NCBI GenBank assembly: GCA_026075535.2 | Contig: AP026538.1 | Span: forward strand, 8,308,001-8,372,000 | Direction: 5' to 3' | DNA: 64,000 nt | From: Tricholoma matsutake | Lineage: Eukaryota; Basidiomycota; Agaricomycetes; Agaricales; Tricholomataceae | In this document: positions 35,401-45,781 of the stretch, piece after piece | Numbering within the stretch: position 1 is the stretch's first letter | Layout: every line of letters starts with the position of its first letter | Notes under the pieces: model-generated | What the model saw: the letters and a program-made list of their open reading frames with translations, nothing else | Told to the model about the DNA's origin: nothing | Databases searched by the model: none | Position numbers and translations under genes: made by a program

Positions 35401-36743
35401 TGACAGAGCTCCCTCGCGACAGTTCAAACGGAGTTAATTTATCTAGTCTGGTTACTTTTGATCGTTTTCTGATATTCTACGGAGGTTTTCTCTCTGCGAC
35501 TCCATACAGCTCATAAAGGCTCCCTCATCTCCCGTAGCATAGAGTGGAGTTTGGCACTGTATCGCTCGGGCCCGAGCCTGTCCGCGGATAACCCTTCTCT
35601 CCACTTCCAGAATCTATTATCTAGTGTTCAGCGACTTCAGCAGCACGCAACTAGTGTCTCACTGCTACTCCTATTCACGCAGACACTGTGCTGATACACT
35701 GCCCGGGACCAATTCTATTCTGTCTGCTCGAGAATTAAAAATATATTCATGTAGGGCCCATCATCGTGGACCGCCCAGGGCCTCCATTTATACAATTGCT
35801 CCGGATTTGGGCACATTAATGTTCGGCAGAATCTACCAGGCAAAATACGGATGGCAGCTCCTAGTAGCGATGTACTGGAACCCAAGCTCTTGTTACCATC
35901 CAACAAAAATTTCTTCCGATTTTTGCGATGCAACAATCAGGATTCAGAACCTAAGGTACGTCAGGACCACAAACTATCATTGGTCCGGTAGTGCAAGGAT
36001 CTTGCACTGGGGTTCTAATTTTCCAACGCACTCTGATCCCAGACAACTTGATTTCTAACATGCCATCGCACGGTCGTATTTTATGAATTTTCCTGATTTT
36101 TTGAGGGAGGTTAAACATCATGCAATAATAGGATGCGAATGCACGCCAAGTTTGGCAGTGTTTATGCCACATGATCTTCTCGTTCAACGGGGTATACGGA
36201 CTTGTAGATCTGCAGTCTTTGTCCTAGATAAGATATTCGTACAAGCCTGCAACTGAGGTGGGTGAGCTCGGGTGTCGAACCCCACTCGCCTTCTTGCACC
36301 ACTGGGGTAATGAAAGTACACGTTCCATTGTTGAATAGAAAGAAGATCGCCCCTAGCTCTAGTCGCCGAATATATTATCTCATGCTAGACGTAATGACAG
36401 AAGTAATCTTCTGACTTTACGTATAGTGTTCGGATGAAAGGTCCGCGCACGCGCATTGCATGCGATATCATAAATGCCAAGATTTCCGTTAGGGTAAGTA
36501 AAACGTGTAAATGGCATGAAGTCTGTCATACCTCGAAATGTCCGTGGTTTCTCGACGACACCGAGGAACGATAAGGATATTCCTTTGGAGTGTTTCTGAT
36601 TAACGGGCATATGAATGAATACGTACGATATGTCAACTATATGATATCGATGCGAAAGGAAGGTTAGAAGCAAAAGAATGTAGGAACACAACGGAATAGT
36701 GTGTAGGACCTTTCGAACATGTCCACAGCCACTAACCTCGGTC
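32491..36743. other. Unresolved stretch of the gene island
   Basis: About 4.2 kb with only short frames, the longest 144 codons on the plus strand at 35624-36058, unrecognised. One frame at 34901-35128 has a hydrophobic run (ALVLGATVVTASAISVCASV) that could be an exon of a membrane protein. No repeats typical of the flanks are present. Contains the short per-base palindrome listed at 35276. Confidence 0.3.
35276..35312. repeat. Perfect 37-bp palindrome
   Basis: Arm GAGAACCCCAAATCCGTT, single G, then the exact reverse complement of the arm. 18 bp of perfect pairing with a 1-nt centre. Confidence 0.9.
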
Positions 36744-39700
36744 TCACAACCTCCCCTCAACCAAACTCTCCGCAAACTGTTCCATACCCACAATACGAAA
36801 CATACCACTCCGCCCCCACTCACTCCCCTCTCCAAACTCTCTCCTCCACGCTCGACCTATACAAAACATCAACTCCACCCAGCAAACACCGAAAGAGAAA
36901 CACTCACTCAACCCCTCCTCCCACGCATACAACTCCACCTTCCATCCACGTCTCAATGCCGTCCTAACAGGTCCCAAGAACCCATCCTCACTAAACTGCC
37001 CCACATCCCCATCCCCAGTAGCCAACACTATCGTCGCTCCCTCCGGTACATCATCCGTTGCCGCCAGGGCCTGATGCAGCTTCAGCTGCAACAGCTCGTC
37101 TACCCCTTGCTCGCGATACCGTATTCGTCTCCCTGGACTCGTAGGTGTAGTTGCGTTATAACTGTTGTCAACAGCACGCAGAAGAGGGTGGATCGGTGTG
37201 TTATTAGATGCAGGGGAAGGTATGGAGGTGTTAGAGCCCTCGGGGAAGGGTATCGATATCGAAGAGCGTGGAACAGTGGCGCTGAGAGGGTGATGATGGT
37301 AGTTTCTAACTGACTCTTTCACCGCCTCTCCCGCGCTCGTACTTGCACTGGCACTAGCACTCTCGGTACTAGTGCTCCCTGATACGCGCCTCGCGTGCGT
37401 CTTGGATCCCTTCGGGTTGTCCCCAGGACTATCTTTATGTTTATGATGATGACGATCACGGTCCATCCCATCACCTACACCACACGTCAAATTACATCAA
37501 CGATAAAAACTAGTGAAAGACGAACCTAAATCTGGTACTCTCATGTACACCCTCACCTCGTACCCCAGCCGCTCCATCGTATCCATAGGTTGATACAATG
37601 GACTCGACGTCACCAAGACACGCCCTGAGCAATATTCAGCTCATTGATTGTACATGTTGAAAAAAGAACATACGAGTGATGGGTCTCCCGCGCTCTAGTA
37701 TGAGTGTCAACGCAGTATGTGAAAGTCGTCGTGCCTGCTGCTTCTTCGACTTCAGTTCGCCCTCATCTTCACCACCATCATCATTGCTAGCCTCACGCTC
37801 CCCACCATCGTTATCACCATCATCATGTTCACGTTCATACCCCTCCCCGCTGTCGCCAGATCCAGATCCACTACCCAAAGACCCAACCACCAAAGACCTA
37901 GATCGTGGTGAACGATCTTTCGATTGTGATTGCGACTGCGATGATGATTTCCCATACACGGGCTCCCCGCCATTTGCGCTCCTCGGTGAGACCACACCAC
38001 CCCCGCCCGCCTTCAGTGCCCGTCCAGCAGTCGCGAATGACGGCAGCGGGATCGGCGTCATCCCTGTATGCGCCGCAGAACCATAATCCGCCACGGACCC
38101 AGGATGTGTCTGCACAAGTGGCAAAGCCCTCGCACGCAGGGTCTTACCTGGCAACGTAGACCGCTTCCTCTCCTTTACCTTCTCCGTTGTGGAAGGTCGT
38201 ACCACCGAATCCATTACTTCTTCTTTATCTCTGCCCACATCCACCACCAGACTCGGGGGCCTCGGCTTCGGCGGTCTCCGGTTTGCAATCCCACTTCCTC
38301 CGTCCTTTCTACGCAATGCACGCCGCTTCAAATAGGTCAACAGACCAACTAGTATATTGGAGCTACATTAGACCAAAGTTCAGCTAGAGTGCGACGGAGC
38401 AAAGGGACGAAAGAACGAGGCAAAACGAAAGGAAAGGAAAAAAACTCAACTGGTCGACGAATACATGGATCAGCGGATCCACTCTTCCGTGTTCATGTTC
38501 ATGTACATGCACAGGATCTCTCCCCCGCAACACATTCTCTTCTTCCTCATCATCTGCATCACTCCCCCCTCTTGCCTTCCCCTTCCTCTGACCCCTCAAT
38601 CTCCCCTCCATCACCCCCAAGCCGCCCTCATCCTCAGGAAACACCCCTTTCAACACGTGCACCAGCTCCAACAAACGCACACGTTCCTTCTCCAAAGCAT
38701 GACTATCACTATCACGGGTACTCCTCGTCCCCACACCATCTCCACGAAACTCCAAACTCCGTCTTTCACCATCACCATCACCATCACCATCATGCGCGAC
38801 TCTCTTTTGATTATCAACGGGTAGGCGAGAACTAGGACTGGGACTTTGAAGGGTAGGCGTTGACCGTGAACGTGTAAGTATCTTGTACGGAAAGTGCGTT
38901 ATTCCTTTCTTTCCGGTGGTGTCAGTATCGTCGCGTATCTGTATCCTGAGTTTTGGTTTGACTTTCGAGTTTGGTGGCTTCGACTTGCTAGTGGATGTTG
39001 ACATGGGCTTGGATGTTGACGTAGGCGCAGAGTTGGATGCAGACGCAGACAACACAGTTTTCGATAAAAGCACAGTTTTCGAATTCGATACAGGTGTGGA
39101 TTTAAGTGTGGACTTGGATGTGGTGGATATAGATCTAGATGGTGAAGCAGTAGGTGTGGTAACGGCAGAATCATACGGATGTGCATAGCGGGAAGGCGTC
39201 GGCGTAGCTGGTGCTGGTGTAGATCTCGATCTGGTTTTCTTGGTTTTCGTTGTCGACCTCAAAGGGGACTCTTCTTCTACTCCCTCCCCTAGATAACGTG
39301 GTCCACCATGCACAATAGATAGTTTTTCATGCACAGGAGCCCGCTTGCGTCCCCTGCGCTTCTTCCGGCGGGTCGTTGGCTCTATTCAACTCGGCGTGTT
39401 TTAGATGCTGTGTTCCAAAAAGGAGAAAGAGAAAGAGAAAACCAGGAAAATATATACCTATGACATGCATCCATTCCCCCTCCTCCCTAAACCCCAATCC
39501 CACTCCAGTTCCGATACCATGAAGCGCACTCCACCTCGCACGTTCACGTTCAGCAGCGATAAAACTCAGAGCTTCATCCAAGTAACCAAGTGATGGAGAA
39601 GCGGTGGTACCAATGGAAGGAACATCATCAAGATTAGCGTCATCATCAGCCATGTCAATGCCGATGCCGATATCGATGTCTTCGCTCGTATCGACATGTA

Positions 39701-40298
39701 GACTTATGGGGACTTGGTGGTCGTGGTCGTCTCCTACGATAGGGGAATGGGGGGAAGCTTGTGTGCGGAGCGGAGATGTGGTGGAACCTAGGCTGGCTAG
39801 GTGAGTATCGTCGTGATCACCCTCTTCTTCTTCGTCGTCGGCTATCTCGACGGTGCGGGAGCCTTCAGTGTCTTCTTCTTCATCATCAACTTCTTCGTCT
39901 AAATCGTCATCTTCTTCCTCTTCTTCTTCCTGATCTTCATCCTCCTCCTCCTCCTCCTCCTCTTCCAAGTCCGAACTCTGACCAATGACAACCTCGCTAT
40001 CACTGCTCGACCGGGTAACCTGACTCAGACTGCTATGCAAATAATCCGCAATGGGACGCTGATTCCATACAGTAGATTGTGCATCCCTATGAGAAATCAA
40101 GTGAGACCTATGTGCGTGATGGTGTGCAGGAATGCGGGGCCATGGTTGTAGGTGAACCCATTCACGAAGTACGGTAGTGAATGCCCCAAGGTCTGGGAGA
40201 TCATCTGAAGTATAATGTGAAGCTGAAGAAGAGATTGTACGAGGAGAGAAAGGAGACACAGGAACGGGAGAAAGGCACGTAGACAGAGATGATGGCAT
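36744..40298 (-). CDS. NYN-domain (PIN-like nuclease fold) protein, six exons, 1079 aa
   Basis: Exons: 40298-39458, 39381-38451, 38362-37674, 37624-37526, 37474-36908, 36856-36744; introns are 49-88 bp with GT..AG ends; the total is 3240 nt, an exact multiple of three. The NYN domain is split across exons 2-6. The first Asp strand VFVDHSNILVGLL spans the exon 2/3 junction (about residue 590), RGRPITRVLVTSSPLYQP and LGYEVRVYMRVPD follow, and GVDELLQLK with VLATGDGDVGQF lies at about residues 970-1010. NYN proteins are metal-dependent RNases of the PIN-like superfamily, so an RNA-processing role is inferred. The N-terminal ~590 residues are Ser/Asp/Glu-rich with a long acidic run (about 110-160). 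Long Ser/Gly inserts interrupt the domain. Confidence 0.85.
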
Positions 40299-40488
40299 AA
40301 AACAATGAGGTGCATGTTACGTAACCCTCAGTCGCGACTCGCTATATAGTCACTGCGCGCTGAAGCGCTGATGCTTTGCCTCATGAAAGACTCGTGTGCT
40401 ATGGACCTCTGCCTTGTCGGAAGAGCAAAACTATATCAAGATAAGTAGTAGGACAGGGTATACCAAGCTGAATACACCATTTTGGCCG

Positions 40489-42120
40489 TTACAGCTCTGC
40501 TTGCACTGTATATATTACACTTTCCCAATCAGTCAAGAAATCCAGATGCTCAGGCCAACTAGTCAACCCCAAAAGGCAGGCTGCTGCATTCCTCCACTCC
40601 GTATTCGCACTGTCCAAAGATTGTCTTTCCAACTTCAGTCTCTCCCCAACCCACGGCTGCTTCCACCATTCTGGTTGTTCTGCACCTTTCCCAGTCGAAT
40701 AAACCTTCTTCTTCCCACCAGAGTCAGTGCTGACTTCGCTTTCTTCAACAGCTCCTTCAGCCAGCCAGAGAAGTGCAAAACAGATAAGGTCGGGTCGAAC
40801 AAAATTGCCATCTGGTGGATCAGATGTAAAGTAGTTGAGAGAGAGAATCATAGAGGTGTAGCTAGCACGGTATAGCGTTTGAAGTTGGGCTGGGGTAGCA
40901 ACTGTGTCATGCTGGCGGGAGTGCCGGCCAGACATCCGCATGTTCACTTCCAATGACTGTTGGTCCAGGCCGAGCGATAACCATTTCACTACAGCGCTCG
41001 GCGAACAATCGAGTAATAACACAGCTAGCTCTGTAGCTGCGCCAACATAGTCGTCACCCAAACCACCAAACTGCTCAACTATCTCCTTCTCGTAGTACGA
41101 TCGCAAGACTTTGCTCGGGCGTGGGTACCAGATAGATGTGTTCTCGAGGTGTGCTGTAATGCTCATATCTGATTTGAATACTATTCCTCGCTGCTTCTTT
41201 CTAGTATCTTTATGGTCAAAGACGAGCAAAAAAGGTCGTAGACCTTTATTTCGTCCTAAGATACCCATCGCAAGGCAGAGTCCTTCACCTTTGTAACCGC
41301 CATTTGTTATAGGCCTAGAGTCAGTGAGGGAGCGAGGCACACTATTGATTGCTCGGGAAAGACGAGGGCGGAAGCCAATGTCCGGACCCCACAATAATGA
41401 TACAGCACCACCAGCATGGTGATACCCATCATCATATATACAAGACGCAAGAGGCAGTTCGCTTGCCTCTTTATTATCATCCAAGAGCGATTGGGTCAAC
41501 AATGCAGTTGGGTCTGCACTTACACCTGGAGGCGGATTGATCGCCCAACCCCATTCGTCTGAAGGAAGGACAATACGGCGACTCGCAGGAGGTGCACGAG
41601 CAGCAAGCTGCCTCCACCAATCAGCATCACCGACAACAGTCCCAAAAGCCACCTTGATTGCCGTGCGACTGACGCCTGTCCACGACAACCACCGAGTCTT
41701 GACATATGGTTTGTTCCGCCATGCAGGGATGGTGTACCGAACGATGGCGATGGATGTGGTCGTGGAGAGTACGAGTACGCCAAGGGAGTCGCTGCTGTTC
41801 CCGGAGAGGAACGACACGACGATGAGGATGAAGGAGACGGAAAGCATGCTGGATATAACTGTCCACCAAAGATATTCATACCGCGCGATGCGGAAACGGA
41901 AAGTCCACATTTCTTGATCCTCAGCTATGGACACCACGGTGACGGCAAGGCCTTGGAGGAAAGAAGTGAGTACTGCAATCCCGATTGAGCTCCATAGTAG
42001 CCCGATTGAGCCTGCGGGGCTGACGTAAAAGGCTGGTACGTTGGTAGCTGGGGCCCCAACGGCAAGGTTAACAGGGTGGGCGTAGACAGAGCAAACACTA
42101 ATGAGAGTTAAAAGAATCAT
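40489..42120 (-). CDS. Multi-pass membrane protein of unknown function, 543 aa
   Basis: A single open frame. The ATG at 42120 is preferred over an in-frame start at 42249 because translation then begins with a hydrophobic signal-like stretch (MILLTLISVCSVYA), and the extra upstream codons lie partly inside the palindrome at 42205-42893. Three membrane segments follow: GLLWSSIGIAVLTSFLQGLA, WWTVISSMLSVSFILIVVSF and LGVLVLSTTTSIAIVRYTI. Then come ~370 polar residues with a tryptophan-rich end (EWWKQPWVGERL). I recognise it only as resembling lineage-specific agaricomycete membrane proteins; no catalytic motif is visible. Convergent or tandem relation with the NYN gene: same strand, 0.19 kb apart. 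Confidence 0.75.
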   Translation of the reverse strand: MILLTLISVCSVYAHPVNLAVGAPATNVPAFYVSPAGSIGLLWSSIGIAVLTSFLQGLAVTVVSIAEDQEMWTFRFRIARYEYLWWTVISSMLSVSFILIVVSFLSGNSSDSLGVLVLSTTTSIAIVRYTIPAWRNKPYVKTRWLSWTGVSRTAIKVAFGTVVGDADWWRQLAARAPPASRRIVLPSDEWGWAINPPPGVSADPTALLTQSLLDDNKEASELPLASCIYDDGYHHAGGAVSLLWGPDIGFRPRLSRAINSVPRSLTDSRPITNGGYKGEGLCLAMGILGRNKGLRPFLLVFDHKDTRKKQRGIVFKSDMSITAHLENTSIWYPRPSKVLRSYYEKEIVEQFGGLGDDYVGAATELAVLLLDCSPSAVVKWLSLGLDQQSLEVNMRMSGRHSRQHDTVATPAQLQTLYRASYTSMILSLNYFTSDPPDGNFVRPDLICFALLWLAEGAVEESEVSTDSGGKKKVYSTGKGAEQPEWWKQPWVGERLKLERQSLDSANTEWRNAAACLLGLTSWPEHLDFLTDWESVIYTVQAEL

Positions 42121-42204
42121 ACGTGGTGGTATTATGATATTGTGTTGGACGCGAGCAATAGCAGGCAGCCGTATTATATAGACATTTAAATGATCTCCCA
42201 GGGA

Positions 42205-42893
42205 ACGGACTTCATATAACATATAATATACCTCCGAAATTTTCCTCACGACATTCTAGGGTGGCTTGGGCTGTGTACCCCTTTTGAGGGCTTAAGCAGT
42301 AAAAATTGTAGTCTCTCATCCGTTGAGGTGTATCTGGCACAAGGTGCCTTCGAATGGAATGAAACTCGAAGCAAGGTGTCTGGTTGAGAATATCATACAC
42401 AGCAGTTCATTACAAAAGGGGCATAAACAGTGCCATACCGTTAACGGCTACTTTGATCGTTGAGGATCTTCATCGGTTGACAACAAAGCTTCATCAGTCG
42501 ACCACGTCCGCGCACAGTATGATAAGCTTACAATATTGCTATTGAATCGGAGAACTAACTTGGATATATTGTAAGCTTATCATACTGTGCGCGGACGTGG
42601 TCGACTGATGAAGCTTTGTTGTCAACCGATGAAGATCCTCAATGATCAAAGTAGCCGTTAACGGTATGGCACTGTTTATGCCCCTTTTGTAATGAACTGC
42701 TGTGTATGATATTCTCAACCAGACACCTTGCTTCGAGTTTCATTCCATTCGAAGGCACCTTGTGCCAGATACACCTCAACGGATGAGAGACTACAATTTT
42801 TGCTGCTTAAGCCCCCCAAAAGGGGTACACAGCCCAAGCCACCCCAGAATGTCGTGAGAAAAATTTCGGAGGTATATGTTATATGAAGTCCGT
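42205..42893. repeat. 689-bp near-perfect palindrome (foldback)
   Basis: The left arm (42205 to about 42536) and right arm (about 42566 to 42893) are reverse complements with only a few mismatches, and the spacer is about 30 bp. The outer ends are ACGGACTTCATATAACAT and its complement. Mismatches noted are all C/T or G/A. No clear target duplication. A 28-bp stretch of the arm (42742-42769) recurs once more just outside, at 42941-42968, with one mismatch. It sits upstream of the membrane-protein gene. It could be a foldback transposon or an inverted duplication. Confidence 0.9.
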
Positions 42894-43418
42894 CGTGTTG
42901 CCGATCACGAGATACCGAATTGGTACAGCTGTATAATTTAATTCCATTCGAAGGCACATTGTGCCAGACCCGGGCGAAAACATCGAATCCGTCGTCGACA
43001 GTTGAAGAACTCCCACGTACGCTTTCACAGATTGTACAAGGACAGAGGATAGAACATGTGATCGTTGACCGGGACCTTGCCAAGCCACCACCGGTGCATT
43101 AACGTCTTTCAATGCATACATCGCATTACCACGAGGGATACGATCTGATCTAAGAGAAGACTTGATGCTTACGAATCATCCTCCGGACGATCTGAGGGAG
43201 GAGGATGCGAAATTGGACAGCCTCACGATGGCTAGCTAGGTGTGGTTAATTGCCTCATGGATGACTTTCCGTAACGCTCAGTGATTTTATATCTCCAAAC
43301 GTCAACCACTGTGGACTTTCAAGTCGGTGGAAACACATGTAGAATTTGGACCCTTAAATGGTTACTTGCATGATTGTTGTTATCGTGTGCCATCTGCGAT
43401 CGAGTACAACCATGGACA
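42894..43418. other. No gene seen
   Basis: Holds the extra 28-bp copy of a palindrome segment (42941-42968). A 60-codon plus frame at 42920-43102 has no recognisable feature. Confidence 0.4.
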
Positions 43419-43725
43419 ATGCTTCGACCTGTCATTGATGATGAAGAAGCCGAAGAAGATCTTCGTATCGTAGTACTAACCACAGCTGCACTAATAGTGA
43501 CTGCAGCAGAGGCTGTACGACTTTTTCGAAATGAACGACGTTAGGCCAACCTGGAACTACCTGATCTTCCACCAAACCCACACTTTGGCACAGTATGGAA
43601 TCATGTCTTCGAAAGCCAAAATGATCGGGCGTTCATCACAACGATGGATTTTGATGTGGAAACTTTTGATTTCATCATTGATTCAGGGTTCAGAGAACAG
43701 TTTAGGGCTGTACGCCGTACCATAT
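43419..43725 (+). pseudogene. 5' fragment of a DDE transposase gene (PIF/Harbinger-like)
   Basis: From the ATG at 43419 the frame reads an acidic start (DDEEAEEDLR), a hydrophobic helix, RLFRNERR, a TAG at 43542-43544, then NLELPDLPPNPHFGTVWNHV and NDRAFITTMDFDVETFDFII. This matches the N-terminal pattern I know from basidiomycete DDE-nuclease genes (..PDLLPNPR..RAFITTMGFDV..F). The catalytic part is absent: after about 43725 the frame breaks into unrelated sequence. A truncated relic, called from family memory. Confidence 0.55.
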
Positions 43726-44603
43726 ACGGTGTACAGTCGTACGATTACAGCACTAATACGGCGACGGGATCACTGTAAACCATAACCGTAAACCTCAAGT
43801 TTGAGCCTCGGCGGCACGGTACGGGGCCGTAAACAGCTAAATTTTGTTCTACTAGATAATGAGTTCTATCAAAGAGTTCTATCAATGGCAACTCGGGCCA
43901 GCCGAAGGCGATGTTTGACCAACATCAAGGTGCGGATGGTGTCAGGGTGGAGACTTGCACGTCTAATTGTCACAGCCATCAGAGAAAATCCGCTCAATTG
44001 CAACTGCAGAACCTGATATGATGCCTTAGTGTACAGTGGAAAAGAAGCGAAATGACTAACCAGGAATAGCAAGGATGTCTCGAGCAAGATGGTACAGATT
44101 TGTGTCTCCCCCACCACCAATCAAGTGGTACATATCGAAATCCTCCTGCTCAAGCTTGAAGTAATCTTTGAGTTCATCAGAGACTCAATGGTTGGTTCAT
44201 ATGTATCTGGCAGTGAAGTCAACCTTTTGAGGTCATCCATTTTGCATCAAAAGTGGTGTGGCTGGGTGTGACTGGTCTGGCCTGCCACACCGCCACAATG
44301 AGGAATGGCGCCAAAAATACTTTCGCGACGCCAGACTGGCGCCATACAGTGTTCGTGGCTCCACACCAGCCACATTCATGGTATGGTCTGGCACCACAGA
44401 TTCTGTAGCTTATGTACCCATAGGCAGGATTAAATACGACGCAAAAAATTAAGATAGTCGTCATTCATACTCGACGAGATCAGGTGATGTTACTTTTAAT
44501 GTGACGCATCACGTCAAAATTATGCGTGTCGACACGCTTGAAGTCAATCTCGCGAGGATTCTGGGATTTTTGGTACAGTATTAAGTATCCTGTGCGGCCC
44601 CAG
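43726..44603. other. No gene resolved
   Basis: Short frames only. Around 44255-44400 there are several short inverted GC-rich motifs (GGCGCCA, GGCGTCGCG) without clear element ends. Confidence 0.35.
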
Positions 44604-45031
44604 CTAAGTAATTTATTTATGCAGTTGAGACACTGCCACAGTTACCGAGATGTTCCACTCCGATTCTGGACTCCAGTATTTAAGCTTAGTTAGTTTTGAC
44701 TTGTATTCCTCAGTTCATATATTGACATAGACTTGACAAAAACTTGATAAAGACTTAACATAAATCTGCCAATCCAATCTTGTTCTACTCCTACCTCTGA
44801 CCTCTAAGAGCCCAAACTTCATTTGACTTGACCTCTAGTTCTCCCTCCAAAGTTCTGGTCTCATATGAACTTAACCCAAGTCCCTCTGTACTCTTCCCTG
44901 CACTTTCCACACCTACTGGCTCCTACCTGCAAACCTTCATCTTGAAATTAGGACACCAGATGAGGTGAAGGGCACAACTTCTTATAAGTTGAAGCCAAGT
45001 CCTTTCTGTTCCCCTTTCGCAGAATCTGCTA
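44604..45031 (+). repeat. Older partial LTR of the 45-kb gypsy family
   Basis: Matches about 45252-45660 of the neighbouring LTR (TTATTTATGCAGTTGAGACAC, AAGCTTAGTTAGTTTT, GGACACCAGATGAGGTGAAG) with many differences. It lacks the first ~215 bp of the LTR. It ends within a few bases of the next LTR start at 45036. Confidence 0.8.
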
Positions 45032-45035
45032 TGAC

Positions 45036-45672
45036 TGTCAAGAACCGTTCCTTGCCCGATCGGAACCCACATCCATCCGACTCTTTCCTGCATGTCAAAC
45101 ATGACTTTTGTCTATGCCTCCCGATTTCATTCCTGGCCGCCTTGCACTGCCCACGCTGCTGTGCATCAGGCCACCTTGTACAGCATCCACGGCTGCCTTT
45201 CCAAGGCTGCCGTCTCTATTGCAAATTCAACTATGGATTCCTGTGTGGCTCCCATAGGTAATTTATCTATGCAGTCAAGACACTGCCGCAGTCTTCGTTC
45301 CTGTTCCGCATTATTCCAGACTACAGTATTTAAGCTTAGTTAGTTTTGCCTTGTATTCCTCAGTTCGTATATCGACATAGACTCGACTTTACCCTGCCAA
45401 TCTAAAACCTCCTTCTACTCCAACCCCTGTCCTCTAAGAGTCTGAACTACATTTGACTCAACCTCTAGTCTCCCTCCGAAGTTCTAGTCTCATCTGAACT
45501 CAACCTAAGTCCCTCCGTACTCCTCCCTGCATTTACCTGCACTTTCCCGCTCCTACCGCTAAACCCTCGACTTGAAATTAGGACACCAGACGAGGTGAAG
45601 GGCACAGCTTCTTACAAGCTGAAGCCAAGTCCTTTCCGTTCCCCCTCCCGCAGAATCCACATCGACCTGACA
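45036..45672 (+). repeat. 5' LTR of gypsy copy 1, 637 bp
   Basis: Starts TGTCAAGAACCGTTCC, ends ATCGACCTGACA; the start is confirmed by the 3' LTR start at 60928 and the end by 57639. Followed by ATCTCCCGCTATCATCACCC in both copies. Confidence 0.85.
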
Positions 45673-45781
45673 ATCTCCCGCTATCATCACCCGCAGTGTC
45701 CGGATGGATTCCGAAGTGGCCTTTAGGATCAGTTCTTAACAGTATATACGAACTCACACTTCACTCGTCCATTTCCTCTCT

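Noticed and set aside
35624..36058. 144-codon plus-strand frame
   Set aside because: No recognisable motif, no splice or start support, and the opposite strand is similarly open; listed only as unresolved sequence.
36240..36310. Possible minus-strand tRNA (B-box-like GGGTTCGACACCC with A-box-like TGGTGCAAGAAGG)
   Set aside because: The two boxes are only about ten bases apart and no acceptor or anticodon stem can be drawn.
42893..42968. Target duplication around the 689-bp palindrome
   Set aside because: Flanks CCAGGGA and CGTGTTG do not match; the 28-bp extra copy nearby is part of the arm sequence, not a TSD.
45673..45720. tRNA-primed PBS after the gypsy LTRs
   Set aside because: The sequences directly after each LTR do not begin with TGG or match a tRNA 3' end that I recognise; self-priming is possible but unproven.
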